From Rhodospirillales bacterium (lineage in GTDB: Bacteria; Pseudomonadota; Alphaproteobacteria; Micavibrionales; Micavibrionaceae): a stretch of 64,000 nt of DNA. Below, piece after piece: positions 28,650 to 36,609 of this stretch; the stretch's first letter is position 1; the number at the start of each line of letters is the position of its first letter. The notes under the pieces are model-generated. The model saw only the letters and a list, made by a program, of their open reading frames with translations, was not told the DNA's origin and did no database searches. The stretch is from contig JACKIQ010000002.1 of NCBI GenBank assembly GCA_020638365.1, positions 124,001-188,000 of the forward strand. Reading direction: 5' to 3'. Both the position numbers and the translations under genes were made by a program.

Positions 28650-29495
28650 TTAATCCTGAGGAGAAAAACTCTCGACCGTAATTTTTCCGTCACGGATAAT
28701 CAGAAAAGATGAATCAAAAACAGGTGTCCAGTGTTCGCCCATACGGTTAAGAGGCTCCGAAACAACGACAATTCCGTCATCAGGCCAACCGTTGGAACCA
28801 TCAAAAGCGTCTTTGTCGACGACATCATCCATATTTTTTGTATAAAACTGTGTCCGCGAATTGGATCCTGGAGCATGGTAACGCATGGTATAAAGAGATT
28901 CGCCGTTAGAGACGGCTGCAGAAAAACTCAGATCCAGCTCTAGCCCGGCCTCGATCTGCGCACGCATAACCCGCCCGACCATCCTTTCAAGGGCAACCTT
29001 GGGTCTCTCTCGCAGCCCGTAAGTCAGAGCAAGGTAGAAGCAGGTTTCGCTGTCTGTATTCCCCCGGATCATCGGATAGAACTCATCCGACACCTCGTTC
29101 TGCAACGTACGCTTGATGACAGAAAAATTCTCGACATCGCCGTTATGCTGAAAAAGCCAGTTTCCGCACTTGAAAGGATGAGAGTTGTTGCGCTGCACAC
29201 CGCCCTGTGTACTCGCACGGATATGCGCAAAAAAGAGGCGGGCACGGGTTTGTGAGCATAACTCGTGAAGGTTTTGATCGTTCCACGCCGGCATCGCGTC
29301 TTTAAAAAGACCCGGCTCCAGCTTCTCGCCGTACCATCCGATACCAAAGCCGTCCCCGTTGGTCGTCCACAAGCTTCCATCATCCCTATACATATGCGTG
29401 GCATGCAGACTTTGCTCGACAAGGGAATGGGCCGGCTTGGTCACAAGGCGGTCCATAAAAATAGGCTCTCCGATATAGGCAATCCACCGGCACAT
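28650..29495 (-). CDS. Class II glutamine amidotransferase (YafJ-like)
   Basis: The 281-residue protein begins M-C-R-W-I-A-Y-I-G, placing the nucleophile at Cys2 after Met removal, as in N-terminal nucleophile amidotransferases. H-I-R-A-S-T, S-H-P-F and Q-H-N-G-D-V follow the class II pattern that binds glutamine. It hydrolyses glutamine to release ammonia or acts as a gamma-glutamyl amidase; the YafJ group has no firmly known substrate and EgtC of ergothioneine synthesis is a relative. EgtC is worth considering because an OvoA gene lies 18 kb away, but no EgtB or EgtD is seen. It is separated from the membrane-protein gene upstream by 23 bases. Confidence 0.87.
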   Translation of the reverse strand: MCRWIAYIGEPIFMDRLVTKPAHSLVEQSLHATHMYRDDGSLWTTNGDGFGIGWYGEKLEPGLFKDAMPAWNDQNLHELCSQTRARLFFAHIRASTQGGVQRNNSHPFKCGNWLFQHNGDVENFSVIKRTLQNEVSDEFYPMIRGNTDSETCFYLALTYGLRERPKVALERMVGRVMRAQIEAGLELDLSFSAAVSNGESLYTMRYHAPGSNSRTQFYTKNMDDVVDKDAFDGSNGWPDDGIVVVSEPLNRMGEHWTPVFDSSFLIIRDGKITVESFSPQD

Positions 29496-29518
29496 TTTGC
29501 TACACTCTCACATTTTTC

Positions 29519-30340
29519 TTAAGGTTTGGTTGATAACGCGCCCTCTTCCGGATTGTGGTCCGCCTCGAAAGCCTTAATATCCGCCTCCGATACCGGAACG
29601 CAGTCCAGCGCCAGTATCTGCGGGTAGATATCCCAGTTTCTCATAATGAACTTTCCTCGCGATCCGTAGCTGGTCACCGTGCATTTATTGATATCGTTCT
29701 GGATGCCCGCGGTCACGAAATCCGGAAAGAAAATATTCCCGTTATGCCAGAGGCTCCAGATATGGTGCGCGAGCGAGGGCTTGATGCGGAAATAGATGCT
29801 GGTCTGGTCGGTACAGCGGATCTGCTCGCAGCCCTGCGCCGAAAAGATGTTTCCGATTGGGTCGATTTCCTGCGACTTGCCAAGATAAAGAATTTCGTTC
29901 CTGTGATAGTTGGTCAGCATCCGGCTGCTATCCCAGAGCAGTTCCGTAGTCACCCATAAAATACCCGGAAGCATCCATAAAAACGCGAGCGTACAGAGCA
30001 CCATGATCCCGCCGCGTTTTTTGACAAAAATCCGGTCTCCGTCCTTATCTACCTCATAGACGACGTTATTCCATATTTTACGGTACAGACGGAAAGGCGC
30101 CCCTGCCCACGGGTGGGTTGCAACCGGATAGAACACATTCTGATAAAGCCAGCCGATCGTTCCTGTCACCTGATTATAGGTTTCCACCGTGTCCGATACC
30201 TGACGGCTGATCTGCCCGACGGTGGAGCGCTTTTCCTTCAGACGTTTTTTCTCACTTAAGGATTCCGATTGCTGCTGGAGTTTTCTGGCGCGGGCGAGCA
30301 GGTCTTCGGCTGACGGGTCTTTCTTTTCCTGTCCGCTCAT
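29519..30340 (-). CDS. One-pass membrane protein of the ClpB-like operon
   Basis: The 273-residue protein has a charged helical N-terminus (residues 10-40, rich in Lys, Gln and Glu), one clear membrane segment at about 111-135 (I-M-V-L-C-T-L-A-F-L-W-M-L-P-G) and a C-terminal domain with Cys pairs (Q-G-C-E-Q-I-R-C), as expected for disulfides outside the cytoplasm. I know no family for it. It lies 15 bases downstream of the ClpB-like ATPase gene in the same direction and is most likely cotranscribed. By position, it could be the membrane anchor of the ATPase complex. Confidence 0.72.
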   Translation of the reverse strand: MSGQEKKDPSAEDLLARARKLQQQSESLSEKKRLKEKRSTVGQISRQVSDTVETYNQVTGTIGWLYQNVFYPVATHPWAGAPFRLYRKIWNNVVYEVDKDGDRIFVKKRGGIMVLCTLAFLWMLPGILWVTTELLWDSSRMLTNYHRNEILYLGKSQEIDPIGNIFSAQGCEQIRCTDQTSIYFRIKPSLAHHIWSLWHNGNIFFPDFVTAGIQNDINKCTVTSYGSRGKFIMRNWDIYPQILALDCVPVSEADIKAFEADHNPEEGALSTKP

Positions 30341-30355
30341 GCTCTGCTCTCCGGC

Positions 30356-32650
30356 TTACGCCGCGCCCTTCTTAGGGGCGGAGACTTCGCGGATACGCGG
30401 GTGAACAACTTCCAGTGTTTTGGTCTTGGGATCGTAAAGAACCTCCATGACGCCATGCGCACTCTCGGCTTCAAGCATCGTATTGGCGACCGCCGGGTGA
30501 ATCTGCGAAGCGAAGTAACCGGGGATGCCGCGCGCGCCGTTGGCGGGATTGTACTGATCCTTACACAGAGCGCGGAGCGAGTCCGGCGCGATCTCGACGG
30601 TCAGATCACGGCCTTGCGCTTTTATCTGGGCGTTGAGTTTTGTGATCTCGCGCGTGGCAATTTTTTCGATGATCGCCAGATCGAGTGCATTAAAGCAAAC
30701 GATGTTCTGCCGCCCGTTGAAACGGTTGAGAAATTCGGGACGGTAAGTTTCATCCAGTTCGCGGGTGGTTTCCTGCACGGCCTCATCGAAGTTCATCGCA
30801 GAATCAAGGAAATTCTTCTGGCCGATATTGGTGGTCATAAGGATAATCGCCTCGCTGAAGGACACGGTAAGGCCGCGGTTATCGGTCAAGCGGCCATCGT
30901 CCAGCACCTGCAGGAAGACGTTAAAGATATCGGGGTGCGCCTTTTCGATCTCGTCAAAGAGGATAATCACATAAGGATTGCGACGCATCGCGTTGGTCAG
31001 GATGCCGCCGGCCTCGTAGCCCTCATATCCCGGAGGGGCGCCGATCAACTTGGCGACCGCGTGTTTTTCCATGTATTCGGACATATCAAAGCGCAGGAGC
31101 GCGCGCTCGTCATCATGCAGGGCGGCGGTCAGGGCCTTGGCCATTTCCGTTTTCCCGACGCCGGAGGGGCCAAGGAACATAAAGGCCGCCTGCGGCTTGT
31201 TCGGGTCTTTCAGGCCGACGCGGGCCACGCGCACGGCATCCGCCAGTTTCTTGACCGCGTGATCCTGGCCGTAAACGCGGCTGGAGAGAGCCTGATCGAG
31301 GTTGATCAGCTTGGCGCGTTCGTCCTGATTGAGCTTGTTGGCCGGAATGCCGGAAAGCTGGCTGAACTCAAGCAGGACATGATCGGCGGTAAGCACTAGC
31401 CCTTCGTTGATTTCGCGGGTGAGTTCGTCAAACTCCTTTTTGTTTTTCTCGATGGCTTTTTGCAGCTGGTCCATCTCCGCCTTGATGGCGTTCGCCTTTT
31501 CCGACTCGTAGCCTGCGGCGGCGGTTTTCATGTTAAAGGGCTGGAATCCTGCCTTTCCGGACTCCTTTTCCTTATCTTTCAGGTTTTCTTCCACGCTGTT
31601 GCGGGCATCCTGATCCTTTTTGCGCTGCTCTTCCAGCCGGTCGTCAAGGTCCTTGAGCGCCTCTTCGCCGTCACTTTGGTTTTTGTATATCCTGCGCAGG
31701 CGTTCCTGACGCTCCTTCCACTCGTTATTAATGACTTCAATCTGCGCCTTGATCATCTCCTGCGCTTTTCCGAGTTCGTCGGGCTTTTTGCCTTCCAGAG
31801 CCGCTACTTTCTCGCCGTTCAGGGCGCGCGTAATCAGAGCGAGTTCTTTATGTTTTGCGTCAAGTTTCGGCGGGTGAGCGTGCGCATCCTGACGGTAGGT
31901 GGTCAGCGCACGGTCAAGCAGGTTGAGCGTGCGTTCGGGCTGGGCGCGGCTCAGGCTCATTTCCCGGACGCGGTATTTCCATGTCAAATCAATGGCGGTT
32001 TCCACAGCCTCGGCGGAAACAGGTATCCTGTGGTGATCCTGCAGGCGCTTGACCGCTTCGCTGACGATTTTCTGCAATCCTTCGCGGCTAGGCTCCTGAA
32101 GATCGAGCATCGTAAAGAATTCTGTAATGTTCGAGTGGCATTTCAGGACCACTTCCAGATGCTCATCACGGGATTCAAAAATCGCCTGAAACTTCCCCTG
32201 CTCCAGAGAACGCATGAGCGCGTTTATAAAATGCGTACAGCCGTGATTGCGGGCGGCCTCGATGAAATCCTTCATATCCTCGATCACCAGAAGCGAGTCC
32301 GGGTAGCGCGAAAGACGGCGAAGGACATTCTGGAAGTTTTCGTTCATGGCGGAGGGATCGCCGGAAGAAAAAAGCCCATCCGTATCCAGCCAGAAAATGC
32401 GCTTGCTCAGGATATCGAAGGGCGTTTCAGGATCGCTCTTGCAGGCTTCGAGTTCCAGACATAAAGCCGTGCAGCCAACGCCGCCGGGGCCGACCAGCAG
32501 GACGCTGCTGGCCTTATCGCGCATCAGGATACGGTTGAGTTTTTTAACCTCCTCCTCCCTCGCGATCAGCTTGAAGCCGGGGAAACGGGCGAGATAATCG
32601 CTGCCGCGGATCAGAAAATTCTGGCTGGAACCATCGGTCATGGTCGTCAT
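30356..32650 (-). CDS. ClpB-like tandem AAA+ ATPase with a degenerate first P-loop
   Basis: The 764-residue protein has two AAA+ modules split by a long coiled coil (about 290-415). In the first module the Walker A reads G-P-G-G-V-G-C-T at 54-61: the invariant Lys is Cys60, while Walker B (L-L-V-I-E-D, 120-125) is kept. The second is complete: G-P-S-G-V-G-K-T at 494-501, I-I-L-F-D-E at 562-567, pore loop P-P-G-Y-E-G-Y-E, and arginine finger R-P-E-F-L-N-R-F. There is no Clp-N domain and no ClpP-binding loop is seen. It should thread or remodel proteins by the second ring, with the first structural. It sits between coiled-coil and membrane partner genes. Confidence 0.85.
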   Translation of the reverse strand: MTTMTDGSSQNFLIRGSDYLARFPGFKLIAREEEVKKLNRILMRDKASSVLLVGPGGVGCTALCLELEACKSDPETPFDILSKRIFWLDTDGLFSSGDPSAMNENFQNVLRRLSRYPDSLLVIEDMKDFIEAARNHGCTHFINALMRSLEQGKFQAIFESRDEHLEVVLKCHSNITEFFTMLDLQEPSREGLQKIVSEAVKRLQDHHRIPVSAEAVETAIDLTWKYRVREMSLSRAQPERTLNLLDRALTTYRQDAHAHPPKLDAKHKELALITRALNGEKVAALEGKKPDELGKAQEMIKAQIEVINNEWKERQERLRRIYKNQSDGEEALKDLDDRLEEQRKKDQDARNSVEENLKDKEKESGKAGFQPFNMKTAAAGYESEKANAIKAEMDQLQKAIEKNKKEFDELTREINEGLVLTADHVLLEFSQLSGIPANKLNQDERAKLINLDQALSSRVYGQDHAVKKLADAVRVARVGLKDPNKPQAAFMFLGPSGVGKTEMAKALTAALHDDERALLRFDMSEYMEKHAVAKLIGAPPGYEGYEAGGILTNAMRRNPYVIILFDEIEKAHPDIFNVFLQVLDDGRLTDNRGLTVSFSEAIILMTTNIGQKNFLDSAMNFDEAVQETTRELDETYRPEFLNRFNGRQNIVCFNALDLAIIEKIATREITKLNAQIKAQGRDLTVEIAPDSLRALCKDQYNPANGARGIPGYFASQIHPAVANTMLEAESAHGVMEVLYDPKTKTLEVVHPRIREVSAPKKGAA

Positions 32651-32679
32651 CCTGTCGTTATGATCACGTTAGATCCCGT

Positions 32680-34404
32680 TTAAATTTTAAACGGGTTGGG
32701 CGGCGCACCGTCTGAGGCGCCATCGTCATCCCCGCCCTCATCAGACGAGGAGGAAGAAACACCGCCTTTACCGGCGACGACATCAGCGGCCACGGAGATC
32801 GACTCCTTGACGTCTTCCTGCACGTTTTTAGCGGCATCCTCAAGACGGCCCAGTAGGTCCTTGGTTTCCTTCAGGCCTTCGCGGGTGATCGTGGTCGCGG
32901 TGCGGATAACCTCTCCATATTGCTCAAGCCCTTCCAGAGCTTTGCTGAGTTCGTTGTTCTGCTCGTGCGTGCCGAGCGCAAGGCGTATGACTTCCTTCTG
33001 GGAAAGGTCCTGCGTCTTGGTGTTCATACGCTCAAGCGACATCCGCGCCATTTCCGAGGACTCGCCCAAAGCGGCGGCGGAGACGGCCTGAAGGACCGTG
33101 CTCAACTGATCGGCAACCCCTGCTACGCCGGAGCTGTGAATCTGCCGGGTCTTGTCGATCTGGCTCTGGTTGCCGTCCTTCATGGACTTGATCCGGTGGC
33201 TGGCGTTGGTGAGTTCCGCCAGAACGGTGGTCGTATCGTAAGAAGAGGCATTGAGCGCACCAATGTAGTTTTCGAGATCGCGCTTGTCGCGTTCGCGGTT
33301 CATCTTGGCGATATCGCTTTCCTCCGCCGTTTCCTTGGCGACCAGTTCCTCGCGGTATTTTTCGTTGTTCTGGTGCGCGTTCTTTGTCGCGTCATTCAGG
33401 ATCGCGTAGATTTCGCGCATGGAATAGTTGGCTTCGAGCAAATTCTCAATCTGCTTGTCCATACCGACGAAATGCTCGGAGATGCTGGATACGCGCTCTT
33501 CGGTGGTGTTCACGAAATTCTGTGCGGCCTGCACCAGGTCTTCCTGACGCTGCTTATGCTCGTTCGAGCTGATGTCTAGCAGTTCGCGCAACTTGCCCTT
33601 GGCCTCCAGAAATTCGGGGTTCAGTTCCGATGCGCGGGGCTGCGCCTTCGCCGTTTCCTCAATTTTTTGGGTAAGGTCCGAAAGTGAACCTCGATCATCA
33701 TCAAGGCGCAATTCCAGCTCTGCAATTTTTTTGCGCGCCGACTCTTTCACCGGGCCGAAGCCAAAAAAAGATTTGTCCTCACCCAAATGCGCGATCCTCA
33801 CCTGCTTCTGCCGCATCTCCTCTTCAAGGGATAACAAATTCTTCTTTTGCTGTTCCAGAAGCGCGGCGAGACGGGCTTCCTCTTCCCGGTCCAGCGCGAT
33901 TTCCCGGAAGACATCGAAGGTCAGGCCGTTCATGCGGAGTTTGTAGACCGAGTCAACAATTTCGGTCAGGGGTGAAATCTTGTCCTCGAACGCTACAAGC
34001 GCATTGTTAAGTTCATCATAAACCTGCTTAAGCTCGCTGAAAGCTTCTGTATCCGTCAGTTCGATTATCTGCTGCGCCATCCGCTTGCGCTCGAACTGCA
34101 GATATTCCTTGAACATCTTGAAAGCCTCCAGCTCTTCCTTGGCCTTATCCTTGTTGTCGGCAAATTCCAGAACCTTGGCGACTGCCTCCATCTTGGCTTC
34201 TGGGCTGGAATTCGGATCGAACATAATCTTGTAGAACGGGTTTTCCGCAATCTTGGAAAATTTCTTCGCCGCCGCGGAATCGTCCGCCTGTGTCTTTTCC
34301 TTCCCGGACACCGTTTCCTTGCGCGAGGTCGCACGTGCCTGCTGCATCATTTCTTCAATTTCGGTCTTTTCTTTCTTTGAGCCTTTTGCGCTGCCAGATG
34401 CCAT
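32680..34404 (-). CDS. Long coiled-coil protein heading the ClpB-like operon
   Basis: The 574-residue protein is almost wholly charged helix with no signal peptide or membrane segment. It starts with a Lys/Glu-rich region, has long coiled coils (about 80-260 and 300-400), and ends with a Ser/Asp-rich acidic tail (S-S-S-S-S-D-E-G-G-D-D-D) and N-P-F-K-I. The middle recalls TelA-like and methyl-accepting helical proteins in texture but has no decisive motif. Thirty bases separate it from the ATPase gene. I infer a scaffold or substrate adaptor for the AAA+ ring. Confidence 0.75.
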   Translation of the reverse strand: MASGSAKGSKKEKTEIEEMMQQARATSRKETVSGKEKTQADDSAAAKKFSKIAENPFYKIMFDPNSSPEAKMEAVAKVLEFADNKDKAKEELEAFKMFKEYLQFERKRMAQQIIELTDTEAFSELKQVYDELNNALVAFEDKISPLTEIVDSVYKLRMNGLTFDVFREIALDREEEARLAALLEQQKKNLLSLEEEMRQKQVRIAHLGEDKSFFGFGPVKESARKKIAELELRLDDDRGSLSDLTQKIEETAKAQPRASELNPEFLEAKGKLRELLDISSNEHKQRQEDLVQAAQNFVNTTEERVSSISEHFVGMDKQIENLLEANYSMREIYAILNDATKNAHQNNEKYREELVAKETAEESDIAKMNRERDKRDLENYIGALNASSYDTTTVLAELTNASHRIKSMKDGNQSQIDKTRQIHSSGVAGVADQLSTVLQAVSAAALGESSEMARMSLERMNTKTQDLSQKEVIRLALGTHEQNNELSKALEGLEQYGEVIRTATTITREGLKETKDLLGRLEDAAKNVQEDVKESISVAADVVAGKGGVSSSSSDEGGDDDGASDGAPPNPFKI

Positions 34405-34618
34405 ATCTCTCCACTCCTGAAAAAAACTTTTACGGTTACTGCCTCTACACGTTTATCCCATGACCATGCCCCGAATACAAACCCAAAGCGCAAGCCATAT
34501 CATCTACATACTATTACGCACTAATATATACATAAAAACTAGAATATGCAAGATTGTTTTTTTATATACCATTCTATGATTTAATAGGTTTAAAGGAAAA
34601 CAATATGGAGAAAATGAA

Positions 34619-34915
34619 ATGAATAAGGATTTGATGCGCGTAAGCATAATGATGCGCAGGGACCAGCATGATGACCTTCAGAAAATGGGCGTCAACGTGA
34701 GTGGTTACATTCGGGACCTCATCGACGACCGCCTGAGCAATCACATTATTATGATCAATGTTGGCGAGGACACGAAGAAAATATACGACCAGATCATATC
34801 TCACAGCGGAGAACATGATCGGGAGTTGGAGCCTTACCTGCGAGAGGCTTTACGGAACATGCTTGCCGAAAAAATAAAGCAGATGCAGCAACTGCAAAAA
34901 ACGTTCAAGGATTAA
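34619..34915 (+). CDS. Small ribbon-helix-helix-like protein
   Basis: The 98-residue protein has a short strand M-R-V-S-I-M-M at residues 6-12 followed by R-R-D-Q-H-D-D-L-Q-K-M-G-V-N-V-S-G-Y-I as two helices. That pattern (strand, helix, turn with Val, helix with I-R-D-L-I) fits a ribbon-helix-helix DNA-binding domain. The C-terminal half is helical and charged. It lies divergent to the coiled-coil gene across a 214-base AT-rich spacer, in which I see no clear promoter, and upstream of the acyl-carrier operon. It might regulate one of these; the call is by pattern only. Confidence 0.5.
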   Translation: MNKDLMRVSIMMRRDQHDDLQKMGVNVSGYIRDLIDDRLSNHIIMINVGEDTKKIYDQIISHSGEHDRELEPYLREALRNMLAEKIKQMQQLQKTFKD

Positions 34916-34935
34916 ACAGCCCCTGTAATTTTTAC

Positions 34936-34964
34936 TTAACTCAGGCGTATCTGGCTTGTATAGT
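34936..34964 (+). promoter_or_regulatory. Candidate promoter of the Dlt-like acylation operon
   Basis: TTAACT at 34936-34941 and TATAGT at 34959-34964 are separated by 17 bases, in the spacer after the small RHH-like gene. The predicted start of transcription lies about 55 bases before the acyl carrier gene. The same ten-base string CTTGTATAGT occurs before the exopolysaccharide operon (53442-53451). Confidence 0.45.
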
Positions 34965-35026
34965 GCCTCTGGATAGCCGTTAAAAGCTGATTTAGGTAAT
35001 TTTACGTACAATAGAGAGTTTAGAAC

Positions 35027-35260
35027 ATGAGCGATGCCCTTTTGGATCTGTTTGCCGAGGTTCTCGAAGTAGACGCAGGCTCCCTGAAAGAGGACACGTC
35101 GCCTGATAACACGCCGCAGTGGGACAGTCTGGCCGCCATGGGACTCGTCGCAGCAATCGAGGAAAAATTCAACGTCCAGCTTAGCACCAAGGAAATCATG
35201 AAAATGACGACCATCGGCTTGGCTCGTCAAACGTTGAGCGCGAAAGGCGTTTCTTTTTAA
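35027..35260 (+). CDS. Acyl carrier protein (DltC-like position)
   Basis: The 77-residue protein has the carrier fold with W-D-S-L-A-A-M at residues 32-38; Ser34 in D-S-L is the phosphopantetheine site. It is acidic and of standard length. It is the first gene of the operon with MBOAT, SGNH, microprotein and methyltransferase genes, and the FkbH-like gene faces it at the far end. By analogy with FkbJ and with DltC, it should carry the acyl group as a thioester from the FkbH-like enzyme to the MBOAT protein. It is not a fatty-acid AcpP by context (no fab genes). Confidence 0.88.
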   Translation: MSDALLDLFAEVLEVDAGSLKEDTSPDNTPQWDSLAAMGLVAAIEEKFNVQLSTKEIMKMTTIGLARQTLSAKGVSF

Positions 35261-35275
35261 AATAGAACATCTTAA

Positions 35276-35337
35276 GGCTCCCCCGTGACAGGCTTTTTCC
35301 CCGCAAACCCGTACGTGAATAAAATCCGGGGGTAGCC
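35276..35337 (+). promoter_or_regulatory. Stem-loop covering the ribosome site of the MBOAT gene
   Basis: GGCTCCCCCG at 35276-35285 pairs with CGGGGG (35327-35332) and AGCC (35334-35337), with T35333 bulged, enclosing a 41-base loop. The right arm ends five bases before the MBOAT ATG and includes the only G-rich Shine-Dalgarno candidate, so folding should lower translation of the membrane genes relative to the carrier protein. It is not followed by a T run, so it is unlikely to be a terminator. Confidence 0.45.
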
Positions 35338-35342
35338 TGATT

Positions 35343-36602
35343 ATGAAATTCAGCCTGGAATACAGCAGCACGGCCTTTTTTCTCGACTTGCTAGCGCTCT
35401 CCCTCCTTCTGCTGCCGATTTACTTGGTGGCATCCGGAACACGCACCCGCCAAGTAACACTCACTTTAAGCGGCCTGTATCTTCTGTTGTTCATCGCTCC
35501 GCGCCTTGCACTGCTGTCTCTCTTCTTCTGGCTTCTCGTCTTTGCTATGCAAAGGCTGATAGCAAATCTGGAAAATAAAGCCCAAGAAAAGCCTGACATA
35601 TCCTCACTTGTGCTCTTTGTATTTATAGCGGCCGTTCTAGGCACGCTTACCCCTATGCTCTGGTGGAAGACACAGGAGTGGGAGTTTGTTAAACTCATCA
35701 ACCTGAGCGGAAATTCAGCCCTCTCGCTGTTCAGCAGAACGTTGTGGGAAATCGACCTCGCCCGAAATATAATCATGCCCGTTGGCCTGTCATTTGCGAC
35801 TTTCCGCGCCGTTGATTTGCTCGTAAAAACCTACATTGGTAAATTCAGGGCCATGAGCCTAAGAGAAGTTTTCTACTATGGATTCTTCCCCCCTGTCCTC
35901 GTCGTCGGCCCGATCATCGAGTACGAGGAAATCAAGGAAGGCGCGTCCGGAAAGCTGCCCGCCCCGAAAAGCGATGATTTTTTGGCAGGTGCCCTGCGTA
36001 CAGCCTGGGGCTTTTTCAAGGTCCTCTTTCTGGCAAGCCTGCTCCAGCCGTCTGCGCAGATACTTGATACATTTAACACCCAAAGCGTCTCGACGATCTG
36101 GATCTATTTGTTCGTCTACACATGGTTCTTCTATATAAATTTTTCCGGTTACTCCGACATCGCGATCGGTATAGCCCGGCTTTATGGGTTTAAATTGAAA
36201 GAAAATTTTAACAACCCGTTCTTCGCTCGCAACATTATCGAGTTCTGGTCGAGCTGGCACATGAGCCTGTACCGCTTTGCCCGCCGGAATGTCTTTGTTC
36301 CATTAGGCGGATATCGCGAAAACCGGCATCTGTACGCCCTCGCCGGAACCATGATGACGATAGCGCTCTGGCATGCGCTCAGCGCCTCCATGGTGACCTT
36401 CGGAATCTATCACACGATAGGGCTTATCCTTCACCGCCAGTTTACGAAATGGAAAGACCGGAACAACATCAGCCTCGATCATCCGGCCGCGCAACTGGCA
36501 TGTCTTCTGTTTACATACCTGTTTGTAATGCTAAGTTTTCCGTTAATCGTTCTTCCGCTCGGCACGGCTTTAGAATTCTACGGGTCCATGTTTGGAATGT
36601 GA
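35343..36602 (+). CDS. MBOAT-family membrane O-acyltransferase (DltB/AlgI-like)
   Basis: The 419-residue protein has about ten membrane segments and the MBOAT landmarks: F-S-G-Y-S-D-I-A-I-G at 267-276, N-P-F-F-A-R-N-I-I-E-F-W-S-S-W-H with His306, and the catalytic His344 in A-L-W-H-A-L-S. These enzymes take an acyl group from a carrier on the cytoplasmic face and pass it through a membrane tunnel to an outer acceptor. Neighbours are carrier protein (82 bases upstream), SGNH protein and a microprotein, the same set as in the dlt operon. I infer transfer of a glyceroyl-type group to an envelope polymer. Alginate genes are absent, so the AlgI role is unlikely. Confidence 0.92.
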   Translation: MKFSLEYSSTAFFLDLLALSLLLLPIYLVASGTRTRQVTLTLSGLYLLLFIAPRLALLSLFFWLLVFAMQRLIANLENKAQEKPDISSLVLFVFIAAVLGTLTPMLWWKTQEWEFVKLINLSGNSALSLFSRTLWEIDLARNIIMPVGLSFATFRAVDLLVKTYIGKFRAMSLREVFYYGFFPPVLVVGPIIEYEEIKEGASGKLPAPKSDDFLAGALRTAWGFFKVLFLASLLQPSAQILDTFNTQSVSTIWIYLFVYTWFFYINFSGYSDIAIGIARLYGFKLKENFNNPFFARNIIEFWSSWHMSLYRFARRNVFVPLGGYRENRHLYALAGTMMTIALWHALSASMVTFGIYHTIGLILHRQFTKWKDRNNISLDHPAAQLACLLFTYLFVMLSFPLIVLPLGTALEFYGSMFGM

Positions 36603-36609
36603 GGATAAG

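Noticed and set aside
28650..29495. EgtC of ergothioneine synthesis
   Set aside because: No EgtB, EgtD or EgtE is seen, and the gene is not near ovoA; the YafJ-like label is safer.
30401..32464. Two plus-strand frames (332 and 334 codons) opposite the ClpB-like gene
   Set aside because: They mirror the conserved AAA+ coding frame, and their composition is that of a reverse-complement reading.
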